From the NCBI GenBank assembly GCA_037576195.1, contig CM075102.1:27896745-27960744 (forward strand): a stretch of 64,000 nucleotides of DNA, in the 5' to 3' direction. Position 1 is the stretch's first letter. Every line of letters begins with the position of its first letter. The notes beneath the pieces are model-generated. The model was not told the origin of the DNA. It saw only the letters and a list, made by a program, of their open reading frames with translations, and searched no databases. Source of the stretch: Phytoseiulus persimilis (Eukaryota > Arthropoda > Arachnida > Mesostigmata > Phytoseiidae). Both the position numbers and the translations under genes were made by a program. Shown piece after piece: positions 37,956 through 51,444 of the stretch.

Positions 37956-40900
37956 GCACAATTATGGATTCGATGGCTGGCTATTCGACGACCTTTCAGA
38001 TTTCGCTGAGCTTGCCAATCTAGCATCGATTCTACTCGCATGACCTATGCCTCTGGGGAATGGATCAATCACCGACTTCTTTTGAGGAACATCGGCAGTT
38101 GCGGCGGCAATGAAATACCTGAGATTGTCTGGTCGGTTGTTTGCTCGGCTGCTTGACGGATTGAGTGAATGAGTGAGCGGCTCCGCGATGGATTGAAATA
38201 AAACAGTTGTCGGACGGATAAAAGTTGCTCAAGGGAAAGCACTTGCTCGAAGAAGTTGGACATTCCTCATCCTTGGCTGACAAATCGACGTCGTTCGAAT
38301 GTTATATAAACGAAAATTGACCAGAGTAAGGAGCCCACAACGGTTTCGGCGAGCGATTGTTCTGAGAGTGGGGAATCGATAACAGCTCCGACCACGATGG
38401 CTCGATCATGGTTCCCGAATGGAGCTTGATCGTTATTCAATCAAGCCATTCGAGTGTCACTGTATACTTTCATTGATCTAGTAGCGGCGCGTCCGGGCAT
38501 GAACCCACTCATCGATCACGAAAGACGTCGTTCTCGAGCGCGTTGACCGCGATGTCGTTTTGTCACGAAAGCTTGATTACATGCGAAGAACCAACAGAAC
38601 CTGCCGTGAGAGGTCCTTCCGAAGACCGCCCTCGGCTGCTTGGGCCGAATAATAGTGCTCGATGATGACGCGCATTCTGATTGTCATCAAGATGATGATT
38701 TTGTTTGTTACTGATTGTGATTTGGAACCATGAAACTCCCTCGTCGATGACGTAACCTCGGACGCTAACGCTCGCAGTTTCGGAGCTTGATCAGCTGGAA
38801 GTCGCTCTGATCGACCCGGCGGGTGGCTGCTGAGAAGCACTGCGGGGCTGCATCTGACATCTTAGAAACGAGACAGCCGCCGAAGAATGTAGCGCTATTT
38901 AATCCGAGTGGAGTTGAACACGTGATGATGATTAACATGGTGATGGCGATGGGAGGGCGATGAGAATTTCGTCGGAACGAGACGCGCGAGAATGAGGCTA
39001 CACAGAAGGAAGAGGAAAAATGAGAAAATGGTTAATTAGGAAATTTTTCGTTGTTCGAGCATACCATGTCGTGCGAAACAATCATTCAACTCTCAACGCA
39101 ACTCGTGTAGCGGCCCGCGGTTGCTCCATTCAGAAACGGTTGCGAAGGTCGACGGAAGATGGTTTTCCGCAGATCTGAATGGAAACGTGACCACCTGATC
39201 AAAACTTAATGACGCGGCTGTCAACACACGAACACGCACACAGACACAAACCGAAGACTTCGGCTTCCCAAGGCTCAACTCTTATTCGATACCATGTCAT
39301 CAATGCTTGATGGCTTTCGCTCTTGATTTTGCGGTGCCGCTCTTCTTGCGCCCGCCAGTGCCTTTGAGGACATCAACGGAACGTCAAACGTTTCGAAAAA
39401 CACCTTGGAGACGAGGCGGAAAATGGGGGAAAAATTAATCGACCGGCTTCGTCGCTTGACCCAATAGTTTCCTGATGAACAAAAGGGGATTTTGGCAAAA
39501 TCTTCACACAGCGGAGACGGTAGCACTGACGGTCAGCGAGAGATGATTCATGGGAGTGGAAATATTTGAAGAAACGCGTCGCGCTGGATCCGATGCAGCG
39601 TATATCGAGCTATCAAAAAATCTTGTCGCTTTCCGGTTCACACTTTTGACCCGATCGGAGCGGATCGAGCCTCCTTATTCGCACGGATGATTTATTTTTT
39701 CATTGTCAAAAACGGAAACGCCGATCGAAAGAAAGAGGACAGCGCATATTTATAATATCCGCGTGAGCGTATAAATCACTTTTCTTCTCGGACTCCGTAC
39801 GAAGGCAGTACGTGCCGCACGTCAATGGAAGCCCGGACGGTCTTCCTTGTTTATGGGTCTAACTGTTGGGTCTCGATTCTGTGAGCGACGCATCGCCCGA
39901 ACACTGCGCGGATTCAGGAGACAGTCCCGAGGTAGAAATCACTAAACTGAATAATTGAGCGGCTCACTCCGGGAGTGGCACTCGCACGTGGAAACTATCG
40001 GAAACGAGCGGAATCCGACGGAAAACGCGGCAGATCGGCCAATCGATCGGCAGACCCGGTTCTTCTATCGGTCTGCTTCTCTCGGACAACCTGAACGACT
40101 CCTCAGTGTGTCCTCGACCACGTTGTCAGGCGTTTGGAGAAGTGGGACACGGGGAAGAGTCTTCAAAGGTTCTCGATTCGCATCATCATCATTTTGAAAC
40201 AGCTCGAACTGCCACAGAATGATTATTCAAGATGGCTATCAGGGAGCTGATTGGCAAGTCTGCCCGTTCCAACAGACTGCGCCCGTGGTGTCAGACGGTA
40301 CTTTAGAAGTACAGCTAGCGAAAACGGACGCGCTCTCGAAGAACGGCCGAAACACGTGAATGAGTGGCAGAAATAAATTGCATGAGCCAACGAAATGAGT
40401 GAATGGCTCGAACGAATCACATGTGTCACAGTACCGGTGCGGTGAACGAGGAAGAATATGAGAGCGAGAAGAAGCCCGAGCGGGAATGACGGTCGAATCA
40501 AGAATCTGTTTCCACATGCAAGCAAGATGCGAATGCGACGAGGATGATGGCGATGATGGAATACGAGCCAGAGGGCAGAGCCGGCCGGTAATTAGAATGA
40601 GAGATGTAATGCATCGGCTGTCTATCCATCGGTCGGTCGGTTCTGTCCGACCTATCTTTCCCTCTATCCATTTACAATATATTCCCGATGCGAAAAACAC
40701 CGACAGTCCACGAATGATGAACAAGGGAGATATCTCTGGCGGCAGCCGCCAATCGAATCGCCTTTGGATTTTTCCAGGGAGCTCATTAGGGCCATATCGA
40801 CGTCGGGGTGGATGCCGACTCCGACTCTGAAGTTTCCGCCGGCACCAACAAGATCACGGAGCGATCAGCATTCGTGATACGGCTACCTCCTTGACTTGCA

Positions 40901-42557
40901 TTCGCTAATGACGCAGCTCAATGTTTTAAAACGACGCACACGCAAACACACGGATTCTCATCGACACTTTCCGACAAATGTCCGCTGTTTTTCTTGCCGT
41001 CTGATCCTGGCTCACGTTGAATGAAACCGCCTAACCGACGGAGCCACAACAGTTTTTCCGATTGGGAAGCCGCATCGTTTAGCCTGTTAACTGCATAGCG
41101 AATCACTCTCGGCTCAAGTTGAACCCCCCGCTTTTAACTTCGATTCCGTTTCCCTGTCCGAGACGTCACCCGGTACGCGGGCTTCCAACGCCTCTCTTTG
41201 ATCGAAAATTGGTTCCGTGAGAGCAGCGACTAACTTCCACGGGGTCGTGCGCGGTTAGAGCCTTCCGGCATTTCCTCCTCCTTTTCTGTGGTTTGATTCC
41301 CTACGTGAGCTCCTTACCTGGGGCCGGTTAGAAACACGCCCATGTTATGATCGATTGAGAAAAAGCTTGTAGCATAGGAACTTGGGAGTTCGGATCTCCT
41401 CCTGGCACTTGGGACAAACCTTGTCTCGCTGCTCGCAGGCCTTTCATCAGGCTCAGAAATCTTCGCAGAAGACGATAAATCGCAGTCGCTCACTGCCTCT
41501 CCCTGCCAGTTACTGAAGGATTCCCTCTGTGGTACTCGGGCGAACGGAGCTGCTCGCCGGTCGTCGAAATCCGTCCGGATGTAATTGAGATCTGGCGGTA
41601 ATGTCTCCCGAAATGATTCATTTCTCGCCGTCCGGCCGGCAAAGAGAAAGAAATTCCAACGGCTAAAGAGGTGAACGGGTACGACTGCTCATAAAGTGTT
41701 GTGCGGGTTTCATCTGGTCGGTGCTCTTCTTTCTTCCTTCGTTCTTGAGCGTGTCCCTACTGCAGCGAGGGCCTGCGCAACGACAGTTTCGGAGCCAGCC
41801 GAATGTTCATCTTTTCCATCTTCTCTGAACAGGCCGTCGGAACCGGAGCAAATAATTCTTCAAATCGTTTTGTGTGAACTTCCAGCGATGGTTAATCGGC
41901 AGCTTATGTCGCCGATCGACCAATACGATATATATGTCGTGGAGTGGAAATGCGGGAGTGTTAGGAGTGAGGCACGGCGCAAGAAAAAAGTCAAAGTCGT
42001 TACCAGAATTTATCGGCAACACTCTGAACAAATTGAGATTTGGCTTCGCCCGGGAGCCACTTACGTGCCATGGGGACGGTTGGATAGCGAGGAGGGGAGA
42101 ACGCGCAGAGCCTATTCGACCAATTGTTCCTTCAGCCAGAACGCGGAAAAATTTCTCCAGTGAAATGTGGACAGATTCGGAAACGGGAATGAGTCACTTG
42201 GCTGGAACCTAGTCCTCCCGATGAGCTTTCGGTGCGTGTTCGGAAATCGCACTGTCTGACTCGCTCGACATTTTCCGATACCGTGCCGTCGAGTGCGCAG
42301 AAGAAAACGGCGGTAGATCGTGGGATCCCGATGGAGTGATTTTTCTCTGATTCAGGAAGCCACCTGATACGTGAGATGTTTGTTTAACAAAATTTCGTGA
42401 ACATGGAAGAAGATCGAGTCATCGGCTTTCCGTCTGCGGAGTTGCTAGCGACGGTTCCATCGGGCAGCCTACGAGTCGCTCATTGGTTCAGATACTATGC
42501 CCGAGGCCAAGGCACCCGCATGCCACACATAAACTTCTGTGGGAAAAATTCACTCAC

Positions 42558-43005
42558 ACAAAATCGATAGCTGGACGCATCCGGTCCACCGACGTGTACA
42601 ACAACGACCCGAGCAAACCAAAGAGCCGACCACCAATAGCCCCGCACACGGAATCGCCATCTCCAATAATTAGATCGAGATTTATCTCCTCGACGGCGGT
42701 GCTGTGTCGTGCACAAATTAATGAACTCAAAAAGTGACGCGTCCGGATGATCAAGTTGTATCGAAGCGTCCGCACACAAGCTGCTAATCCATCTCCTCGT
42801 TGAANGGGAGGCGGAGAGAATCCGACCAGAATCCAATACATATGTTCACCATCTTTCCAGGTTAAAAGTTCACAAGCAAGTTAAAAGATTTTTGATCGAA
42901 ACCATGGCCTCACCGCAGAGAGCAAGTTGAGAATCCGAGGAAGAAGAAACACAGGCCGAGGGAAGCTGCTGAGCGGTTGGAGTTGCTGATGACTTCCGAT
43001 ACCAT
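42558..43005 (-). CDS. Partial MFS transporter, start codon plus TM1-TM2 (two exons)
   Basis: Exon A is 43005-42914: ATG with G at -3 and +4, then 30 codons ending GFSTCSL plus two bases, donor GCG|GTGAGG. Exon B is 42701-42558: acceptor GACACAG, one base, 47 codons, two bases, donor TGT|GTGAGT. The phases fit (two plus one bases give Arg), and the 212-bp intron matches the size of those in the SLC16-like gene. The joined product has a first helix (SLGLCFFFLGFSTCSL), a polar loop, a second helix (GGRLFGLLGSLLYTS) and the basic loop VDRMRP. That is the order of TM1, TM2 and loop 2-3 in MFS proteins, nearest to MFSD4/sodium-dependent glucose transporter-like members by my reading. I found no further exons in the 1.5 kb downstream, so this may be a gene with distant exons, a fragment, or chance. 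The single N of the window (42805) falls in the intron. Confidence 0.33.
42805..42805. other. Single ambiguous base (N)
   Basis: The only non-ACGT base in the window. It lies inside the proposed intron of the partial MFS transporter, so it does not affect the coding call. Confidence 0.95.
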
Positions 43006-46000
43006 TGCGGTCAGTTTTGGCACGCCTTTATGCCGCATGACGTGCGTCGCGGAGTTCAGCATCAAATACAATGGCAACAGAGCTCTGTACGAGTCCCAGA
43101 GGGCTTCGAGACGGATCCGATTGCAATCGGGACTCCATGTATGCGCGCACTCATAGCAATTGAATTCCAATCGACGGAACAGCTTCGAGAGAATCATCTC
43201 GCGGAGAACTGTCCTGAACACAGGCCTGTTGGCGGAGCAGTTTCACTTCATTGACTCAGTTGGTCGATGGGCAAACGAGCGGTCTTGGAACAGAAATGGT
43301 AGCCGCACAGTACATAGTGTGACTTTGAGAAAGTCTTCACAGCCACATCCTGCTCCGCAAAGGGCACACGCTTTCCAGCTTGTGCGCAATGACCGTCGGC
43401 TGGAGCTGGTCGTGGCAACAAGGTCGATGAGCAACCAGCAGCCGTTGCGACTTCAGCTTGAGCTGAACAAGGAAATCCAGCCTTTGTTCCGAGTTTCCGC
43501 GAAAATGCGCGTGAGAGACCGGCATGAGTTTGGAGGAAAAGCAGCTCTGATGAACGGTCCGTTCGCGGAAGAGCTATATGCAGGGGAAAAAGCAGCGAGA
43601 AATAGCGATCCATTGCAGATGCCGATCCAATCCGAGCCCGACGAGTCCATCTGGGAGAGGATCCCTCGTCCCGAAACATGAGGTAAGTTACCTGAACGTG
43701 AGCGCCACGATGCTTAACGATAAGGACCGGTCCTAGAGGAGGATCCGAGACATTCTGGGAGAGCGATTACCAAATCGCAGTTTTGCAGGTTCTCGAGTCA
43801 GCTGAATTAAACGAGAGTTTTATTACCCGGCCGCAACGGGCTCAGGTCGTTGTAGGACGTGGCCCGTTGCTCCTAGATCCCAAAGAGAACAATGAGCAGA
43901 ATCTCAGCCCGAGAAAAGCTTCGAAACGCTGAAGCCCGGAATTAGGGTCGAGTGTGCGGCAGCGAGGGAGGACTTACGAAAGATTGGAGACAGGAAGAAA
44001 CAATCGTACCAGCCGCGGCCCGCAGAGAGTAGGGCGGAAGTCGGAGAATGCCACTGCACGTAAAACTTGGTGCATCATTCACGAATCCACCCCGCAGTTC
44101 GATGTTTGGGGGTCACGACTACCTGAGCTTCGGGAGCGTCGAACAGCGCTTCATTCTCAAGCGCTGGCAAGCAACTCCCAACGTCCCGCTTTGTAGCCGC
44201 CACCGCAATCTGACACGAGAGCGAAAAAACAACGGAGGTCGGCTGTCTCCGGTGCATGATACCTAGGAGAATGCGATCATGAAGACTTCTCCCGAATCGA
44301 CAGCGTAAGCGGAGGTCTGAACCGTCACCGGCGAAGATCTATAGCCGAGGCTCACTCTAGAATCTGGATGTCTGAGCGGACTCACGAAGATGATCTCTTT
44401 GAAACTATAGCATAGTTGAATCCGAGGTCCGATCCAGCCGTACAACCGCGTGGACAAGGTGTGATTTTTTTTAGCTCTCCCGTCGCGTTGTTTGGAGCTA
44501 TCGAGCTCCTACAATCAGCCGCTCTTCTCTGCCCGATAAAGTTCCTGACCCGGAACGGGTATGATGTGAAATCGCAGGAAAAAAAAAACATCCGTCGTCG
44601 ACTCCGTCGTGAGACGTTCAGCGTAGCTCTCCGTAGAGTTCTGCGTCCCGCGATGCGGGGTATCGCAAGAAAACTCGTTGGGATGCATGCATGAATCCAT
44701 TAAAAGCATTACCAGTGCACGCAATTTCCGCTGCGTTTGCAGAGACGGTATCCCAGGAGGAAACTTGAACGCCGGCGTTCCAGAGCCTTTCTCAAGCTTC
44801 CAGGGTCAAGTCGAACCTCATGCTGTTTTCGATCGCGGACTCTTGTTATGAGCTTTCAATAGGAAGTTAGCTCCACGGCCAAAAATAAACGCGCTCAGCC
44901 TCCAAGAGTTCTAGCTCTTAGTCGGATTTGGGATAATGCTATGCTTGGCTGGTCTAACTGGCTGACTGGCTCCTCGCTCGTTCACTCGCTTGCGTGTCCG
45001 CCAGGCTGCCTTTTTCCTAGAGAAGCGGGCTGGACGAGGGGAAATCCCATTATCGGCAGTCTTCCGATTCCAGTATATACTCTCGACTTAATGTCATTCC
45101 TAGTGCTGCCGCTGCCGCTGTCGATGATGACCTTTTAAAGTGAGCAGAAGTCTGAGGTCGGCTCGGATTTCCATCTGATGTTTCATCCGCCCATCGAGCG
45201 ATAGTTGGACTTCGACATGACGTCGCTTGAGTTGGTTCCCGTAAGGGCAATGTCCAACAAGCAAACGTGTCGATGACAAAAGAAATGGTTCGCGCATCCG
45301 ACCCTGCAGCCTCGTAGACAGAGACCCAACTCTGTTCCAGTTCAGTACCAACAACTTCATCAGGCCAGGTCAACACGGAGGTCGAAGGCACCGAGAGACG
45401 CCTCAGTCCGGGCGAACTTTCCGTCCCTCAGGGAAAGATAAGGAGCCGTACGGGGGCTCTCATTAGCGACTCGTTCGCTGGGCACGCGGACGGAGAATGA
45501 GTGGTCAATCGTTCGTGTCTCAGATGCTAGCAACGTCGATAGAATGGAGAAGAAGATCGCCGTTCGAACCAATTCGAGAATCAAATGTTGATCGATTACC
45601 ATGCGGAATGCCTCTCTCCTTTCCAGCCAACTGTACCTTCGAGTATAAATAAATGATCGCCCTGATCAAATGCTTGTTCCGGTGACGAAACCTAGAAGCT
45701 CCTTCCCAACCCACATCAGTTCTCGCGTCGGGTAATGACCATTAATGCCTTGGTTAAAAACTCCTGATTCGATTCCTGAAATGGAATGCTCAGATTTATT
45801 CTTTGGGCAATATTTTGGAAAACAGACCGAAGCCACGATGTCTCCCTTCCGAAACTGGGAAATCATGTGTCCAACTTGATCTGATGACACAGGAGTCTAC
45901 CTCGGACAGAACTGAAGTATAGCGATATCAGTTCTCACTTGACGGGTTCCGTTGTCAACGGCATGCAATCCCCCGAGGGGACGAGCGTGGACCAGATTAG

Positions 46001-47603
46001 ACCTACTGCGTTGGAGAGCAACCGAGTGAGGAAACCTTGCTAGAAACCCTGTGATTCCCGTGTATTGCGAAAAGAAGTCTACCCTCGAGTTTTCGGCCGC
46101 CATCGAGCGAAGACATGGCTTGTTTTGACTCCCGAATTCGGTGTCGAAACGCGACTGTCGCGATATGGAACTCCCGTGTGTCGGGAGCTCGGAATCCTAA
46201 AAGTAATAGGGAGCGGGGCGGGATGTAGGGAAACAGGGAGGAAGCTTCAAAGTGATTGAGTTGAGCTATGTGGCTTCGGTGGTCTCCCAGTGGCCGTAAA
46301 ACTTCAAGAGGCACTGGCTCAGAGGAATTGCCTCATACCCAGAGCGGTGAACGGGATTCCTATCCCAGGTATCCGGAAGGATTCTCACCAGCTCCGCGGA
46401 AGAAGAGTTGCCATCAACAGAAAACACGGCGGCCGATCTTCCTCCTGCCAACGACGAGACCTCTATCAAAGTTCGGGAGCTATCGTTGTCAGTGACCCCG
46501 AGTTCCTCATCCGAATCAGTTCGAGAATCAGTTCCGGATCCGAATCGAGAGAATTGCCCCGGGACCTCGTCAACAAGACGAAATCGGCAACAGAACCCTA
46601 CAGTTGTCAAGAAGACGGTACTACTCTTCCTCTGGATGAATAACTCGGGTACTGAACTCGACATACTCGACTGGTGTGGAAAGATGAATCGGAGACGACG
46701 ACTCCGAACACCCCGATCCCTCGGATGAAACTTCGCTTCGCGGTGGATCACCCGGACCTTAAGAATATCTGAGTCGGCTGGCAATACTCGGGTCAGCGAC
46801 GAGCCGCCGAGTAGTCAGTATGAAGAACTTTATTTTTATCCCTAGACAAGACCCCAATTGCGTACTCGTTGGGCCGCGTCAAAGGCACGTGATTGCATTC
46901 CGTAGGGCATATGGCGCAACGAATGCACATTCAGATTCGCTGGTGGCACTCTGGAGACCACTCGCGTCGCATGGAACCGCGGTGATTAAGTAACGAGAGG
47001 CCTCTTGGAGAGCTCCGACTCTAGAAAATCATGGCATATCTAATTCATCTTGATCCCTCGTATCATTCAATCCAACGGGATAACAAACACGATAAGATCA
47101 CTTGGCCACTAGACGAAGCTCGAATGAGTGCTCGCCATCATCGGCTCTGGGACGATTCAACGACTGGATTCCGGAATTGGGTACCGAGTGCGTCGTTCTA
47201 ATTCGTTCACGTGATTCCGACTAACGAACCTGTTTTTTGTCCAGATTGGCGGCTTGGGAGGGTGGCTATGCGCTTGAGAAATTCCTCTCTTGCGGGAAAC
47301 TGGGGCAATACGAAGAAAGGCTCGAAGCTCGAGGTAGACGTTCCCATTGATCATCAGATGGAAAAATGTATTGGGAATTAATTCGGAATGGATTTTGCGG
47401 CTCTTCGTCGGCGTTGTCTCAAGCTTTTACTTCGGTTCTGGGATTCCAACGCTGGAGTTTCTCCTTTCTGCCGCCTTGTTCCAAACAGCTCACTGATTAC
47501 CCTGAAGCCCAGGAAGATACGAAAGTTGTTTCAAGGAATTCTCGTGATTGTTCGCACAATCAAGGTGAGCGGGACGACCCCTATTCTCGATCCTCTCACT
47601 GAA

Positions 47604-47617
47604 CCCCCCCCCCCCCC
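47604..47617. repeat. C14 homopolymer
   Basis: Fourteen C in a row. In the plus frame 47388-47723 it encodes a Pro run. The exact length is prone to sequencing error. Confidence 0.85.
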
Positions 47618-48540
47618 TCCTCCATGGAAAGTGAATTTCGCTGATATCTTGAAGCTTAAACCACGTTTATTGTCTGAAAAAGCGTTATTGGCTCGTGTGA
47701 GAAGTCGATATCAACTCGACTGAGGATTCGCCTCCGGAGTTTCAAACGGCTGTTCGCTCGTTTTCCCTCGAACTTGGCTCCGCGTTGGCGTTTTGAAAGC
47801 TGCTCGATAAGAGCTGGAAGCTCTGAGCTCCCATCTAGTGGATTTTGGAATTCGATTCGTTGATGATTCAATGGCTTTACCTGCTCCCCTACATGCACCG
47901 TTTTGGGGACGTCCCTCAACGATCGACAGCCGAGAGGAGGAGTGCCAGGCGGATGGAACTGCGACAGAGTTGCGCCACGTATGAGACATCTTTGAGCTCT
48001 ATACCCTGGCGATTCGCGGGACTTTCGAATGCCACATCTGGACGAATTCATCGCTTTCCGTCTTCGTCATTGTACCGGAACGGATTCGATGCTCATCCGC
48101 TCAGAGCTTCCAAGTAGATTCAAAGCTCTTCCGAGAAATGGATCAGGCCCGACTCGGGGCATGTATGGACGTTGCTCTCGGATAGGTTCTCTGCGTTCTC
48201 GAGTGATGCGCTGGAGCTGAAGCAGCGGAGTTTTTTTCAGCGAAAACGCCCCTGGAAGACATCCGGGACGTCGAGCGCCGGGAAATCAGGTCAAGCTGCT
48301 ATTTGACCAGATCATTGGCAATTCTGAACGATGAATCCCCTATTTTATAAAGCAGAGCAAATTTCCGGCACGTAATTCAGAGGAAAGTCGAATCTGGAGA
48401 GACGGGTTCATCTCTCCCGCTTCTCCTAGCCCAGAGAAACACCTGTCTTCCCGTCTGAGCTATTTTCCTGTTCCTGGGCCATCTCCCGAGGATTCAAAGC
48501 AGGAAAGCGGGGTTGAGGACGGGGCCGAAGCTTCAATCGC

Positions 48541-48696
48541 TCACTTCCGGCACCTCTTCGCCCGCAACTCGATAATGGGAAGGGAAATGGTCGAGGGAAG
48601 AACGAGAGCGATGATTGTAACTGGAGCGATCGGAGCTTTGTTTCCCCAGTTGGAGCCGGCGAGGGAGTCGCCGATACGGAGCTCGGCCCCGCCCAT
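48541..48696 (-). CDS. Small ORF, 51 residues with one membrane helix
   Basis: From ATG 48696 (G at +4) the frame encodes MGGAELRIGDSLAGSNWG, then a helix of about 23 residues (APVTIIALVLPSTISL), and ends with a basic tail LRAKRCRK before TGA. Third codon positions are mostly G or C, as in the SLC16-like gene. It could be a single-pass microprotein or the last exon of a membrane protein encoded to the right. No acceptor or poly(A) signal supports either, and no family is recognised. Confidence 0.15.
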   Translation of the reverse strand: MGGAELRIGDSLAGSNWGNKAPIAPVTIIALVLPSTISLPIIELRAKRCRK

Positions 48697-51421
48697 CGGT
48701 TTGAGCAAACAAGGTCAAATGAGAAATCCCCCCACCGAGAGAGGTCCGAACACTATATTCTTGCTGCTTCGTCTTTCCCAAGTCAATTTCGCAGCAAGCG
48801 AGCGATATTGAACTTCAGCACAAAGGCTCTATTGGAACGGAACCCACTTCTCTGGTTATTTATGCGCGTCCAACTGATCGTGTACGCCAATGTATTCCTC
48901 CGCGTACGACCAACTCCTCAAAGGTGGAGCAGAAGACTGACGCAGCTCATAGTCAAGGTTGCCAAACACGTGAAAGTATCTCGGGCGAGTTTCCGAAGTC
49001 CGCGATCGTAACCAGTTCCGTAATGCCATGTCGTGTGGACTCTCCTTGAGGCATACTAGCTGGCAGGCCTTGGGGTTCGCGGCATCCGCTGGTTTCTCGC
49101 AAATCTTCAGAGCACAAAATCGCTGTTCACACATTCGACCCGGTATTCGCGGAGCAACCGATTCATCCTCTGCGGAAACGTTGGCTTGTTCGGTTAGGCG
49201 CAGTAGGGCATGCCCAGCGGCGACCGTCGGCAGCGAGCTTCCAGCTGTTACCCAACATCCCGGAACATTCCTTGGACAAGATTATCAAGACGGCATCCGG
49301 TTCTCGGGAAGCTGGGCGTGCGAATCATGTCTCCGCAGAACGGATTTTTGCCTATTAGCGGGTGGATGACGAGTTTTTCCTAGTTCCCAGTTGCGGTCCA
49401 AGCCTCTTAAAGCGGAGTTTTGGTCAAGAATCCGAGTCTCGAACGGAGAAAACGAATGACGCAAAGGTAAAAAATTGAGTCCACGACGGGAAGCGCGAGC
49501 GAGGTCGATGACACTCCGGGAAGACCACCAAGGAGGGCGTCGGCCTCATCGCGCTTGGATCGAAGTCAGCCACCGAAAAGTTAATATGAATCTCCCATCG
49601 CCAGCCTGGTTGCTCCTACCAACGAAGGATCAGGACTTCCTCACGGAGGTTTTGACTGGCGTCCATGTTCGAGTGGCCGAACCCTCACGTCGGGTCGCGG
49701 GCACGGAGTGGGCGGTGGTGAGACTAGAATGGAGTTGACCGTCCTTTTACGTAACGGATTTCGACGGGCGGGAAGCGTGCGCCCCGTGTTACGGGTCCGG
49801 AGTAATTTACGTGATGTCATCCGTGATGCATCCCCGTGCGCTGGCCTCAACCTGCCCGGCCCGCCGGCACGATGGCTGAGTGGCTGGCGGGTCTTATCGT
49901 TGTCGAGCAACCGGGGCCGGCTCTTTGCAGCTGCCCACTGCAGCCGCGGTTGCCGTTGTTGCATCTGCGAAATACCAACGAAACATCCAGACAGTCTAAC
50001 GAGTCAGCCGGGTAGAGAGGAAGGCAAGTGACGAACAAGCCCCCGCAAAAACTCTTTTGGCTCGGCTAAAGCTTATCAGGTTCCGGTATTCCTGTCGTCA
50101 TGTAGTTATCTAAGACAATGCAGGCGAGTTTAGACGGATTCCCTGCAACCGGGATGGGGAAATGCAGAAAAAAAAGAGTCGTGTGTTGTAATGGAGCCTC
50201 AAATGCAAATTCTTCTCGGGAATGATCTATTCGGGACCTAGACCGATGAGGAGCTTCGCGTTCGGCTTCAACAATGCAGCTCAAACATACCAAGTCTGCC
50301 GTTCCACGTCGAGTTCGCTTTCGGAAGGTCAACCGAGAAATGCCGCAAATCCTTGGGATACTCTCAGGTTTTTCGGATCCAATCTGCTGGCCCAGTTGAT
50401 TCATGCGCGTTAACTCTTTGAGCTTATCTGATCATCGACTGTGTCATATTGTTCAGGCACAGCGTTCAAGCTTCGTGAGGACTGCGCGCCATGATACGGA
50501 TAACGACAGCAGCATCGAACGCTCTTGGGGGCCGGTAAAGGATAGCCACCGGTCTTCTACGACCCCATAAACGGCCGGAGCTTTTAGCAGATGAAACTAG
50601 ACACACCCTCTTAAGTTGTTTCGGAATGCGAACGATAGTCGAATGAGTTGAATAATTCTCCTGCACGAAACATCCACCAACAATTTATGACCATGAATAA
50701 CTCTTCTCAGGCCTTCGGTTTGTCTTCTGTTATTTTTACTCTACACGAGTCTTGGAGGAGCCCTGCTTCTCTTGGATTGGATTGGATATCTCGAATCTTG
50801 ATATCTCGAGAACAATAAGTCATGGAATAAGTAAACGGAATGGGGAATCACAATAATGACTTGGCCGGGCAGTTTCTCTTTCAGAGAGGAATCAGTCAGA
50901 GCAACGGTTCTCAGACATGGGGATCGATCATATTTTTTGCTATGAACGAACCGGTTGAACAATCCTCAGCCATGTATAGATCATTTGGGGTACAGCTCAT
51001 CGAGTTCGTCCTCCCCATCACTAATGTAAATGGATTTTCATTCTCAATGTCAGTTTGATTCTCTAGAATCTGACTACACTATCCGCCAGAATGGCCAGAC
51101 CGCGTACTGAGCAGCTTACGGTGGTCCAGGGCCGACTCCGTGGATTCCTGTTTGGAACGAAGATTTCAATGTCCAATCAGCTCGAATCAACGTCGAGCTC
51201 GGAGAATAAATCGGGTTTTCCTTCATCTTCCGATGAGTGGATTCGGCAGCATTATCAGATAATTTTAAGAGAGTAATACAGTTTCCTGGAAACATCTTCT
51301 GGATACCGCTGAGTATGGTCATGTATCGGATGACCGAAGACCGGTTCTCGATAGCTGCGCGAATTCCAACTGCATGTATCGTTGAGAAACAACCACAAAC
51401 CTCGTCTATATACTCCAAGCA

Positions 51422-51444
51422 GGGGGGGGGGGGGGGGGGGGGGG
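51422..51444. repeat. G23 homopolymer
   Basis: Twenty-three G in a row, the longest homopolymer in the window. It creates apparent Gly and Pro runs in overlapping frames that should not be taken as protein. It can form a quadruplex and may mark a weak assembly point. Confidence 0.9.

Larger units (their letters stand above)
20484..42557. other. 22 kb without a recognisable gene apart from one weak exon
   Basis: Both strands were read through all open frames over 60 codons; none has a domain I know. Contents are trinucleotide repeats, a G-rich tract, a hairpin, the candidate exon at 33,950, and isolated acceptor-like (25888, 33946) or donor-like (31853 and 32030, minus strand) sites. Intron or intergenic DNA is the likely nature. 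Confidence 0.5.

Noticed and set aside
37687-38043. 118-codon plus frame with an Asp/Asn-rich run
   Set aside because: The run is a direct translation of a GAC/GAT microsatellite; the flanks show no protein-like features.
41300-41340. Minus-strand CCCCAG|GTAAGG as another ratchet site
   Set aside because: The pyrimidine tract is too short and the CTAAC branchpoint-like motif lies only about ten bases from the AG.
41383-41410. GGGAGTTCGGATCTCC, a tRNA T-arm-like sequence
   Set aside because: No matching acceptor stem, D-arm or anticodon arm can be formed at the proper spacing.
43160-43688. 173-codon plus frame followed by GTAAGT
   Set aside because: The frame is stopped by TGA just before the donor, the protein is unknown, and GTAAGT occurs about 15 times per strand by chance in this length.
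45666-46103. Minus-strand peptides with QVRTDIAILQF and VASVCFPK, like a trypsin-type protease
   Set aside because: No TAAHC or GDSGGP motif and no conserved cysteine pattern in any nearby frame, so the likeness is probably chance.
47388-47723. Plus frame with a Pro run then WKVNF, suggesting a retrotransposon RNase H spacer
   Set aside because: The Pro run comes from a C14 homopolymer. No reverse transcriptase or RNase H catalytic motif was found on either side.
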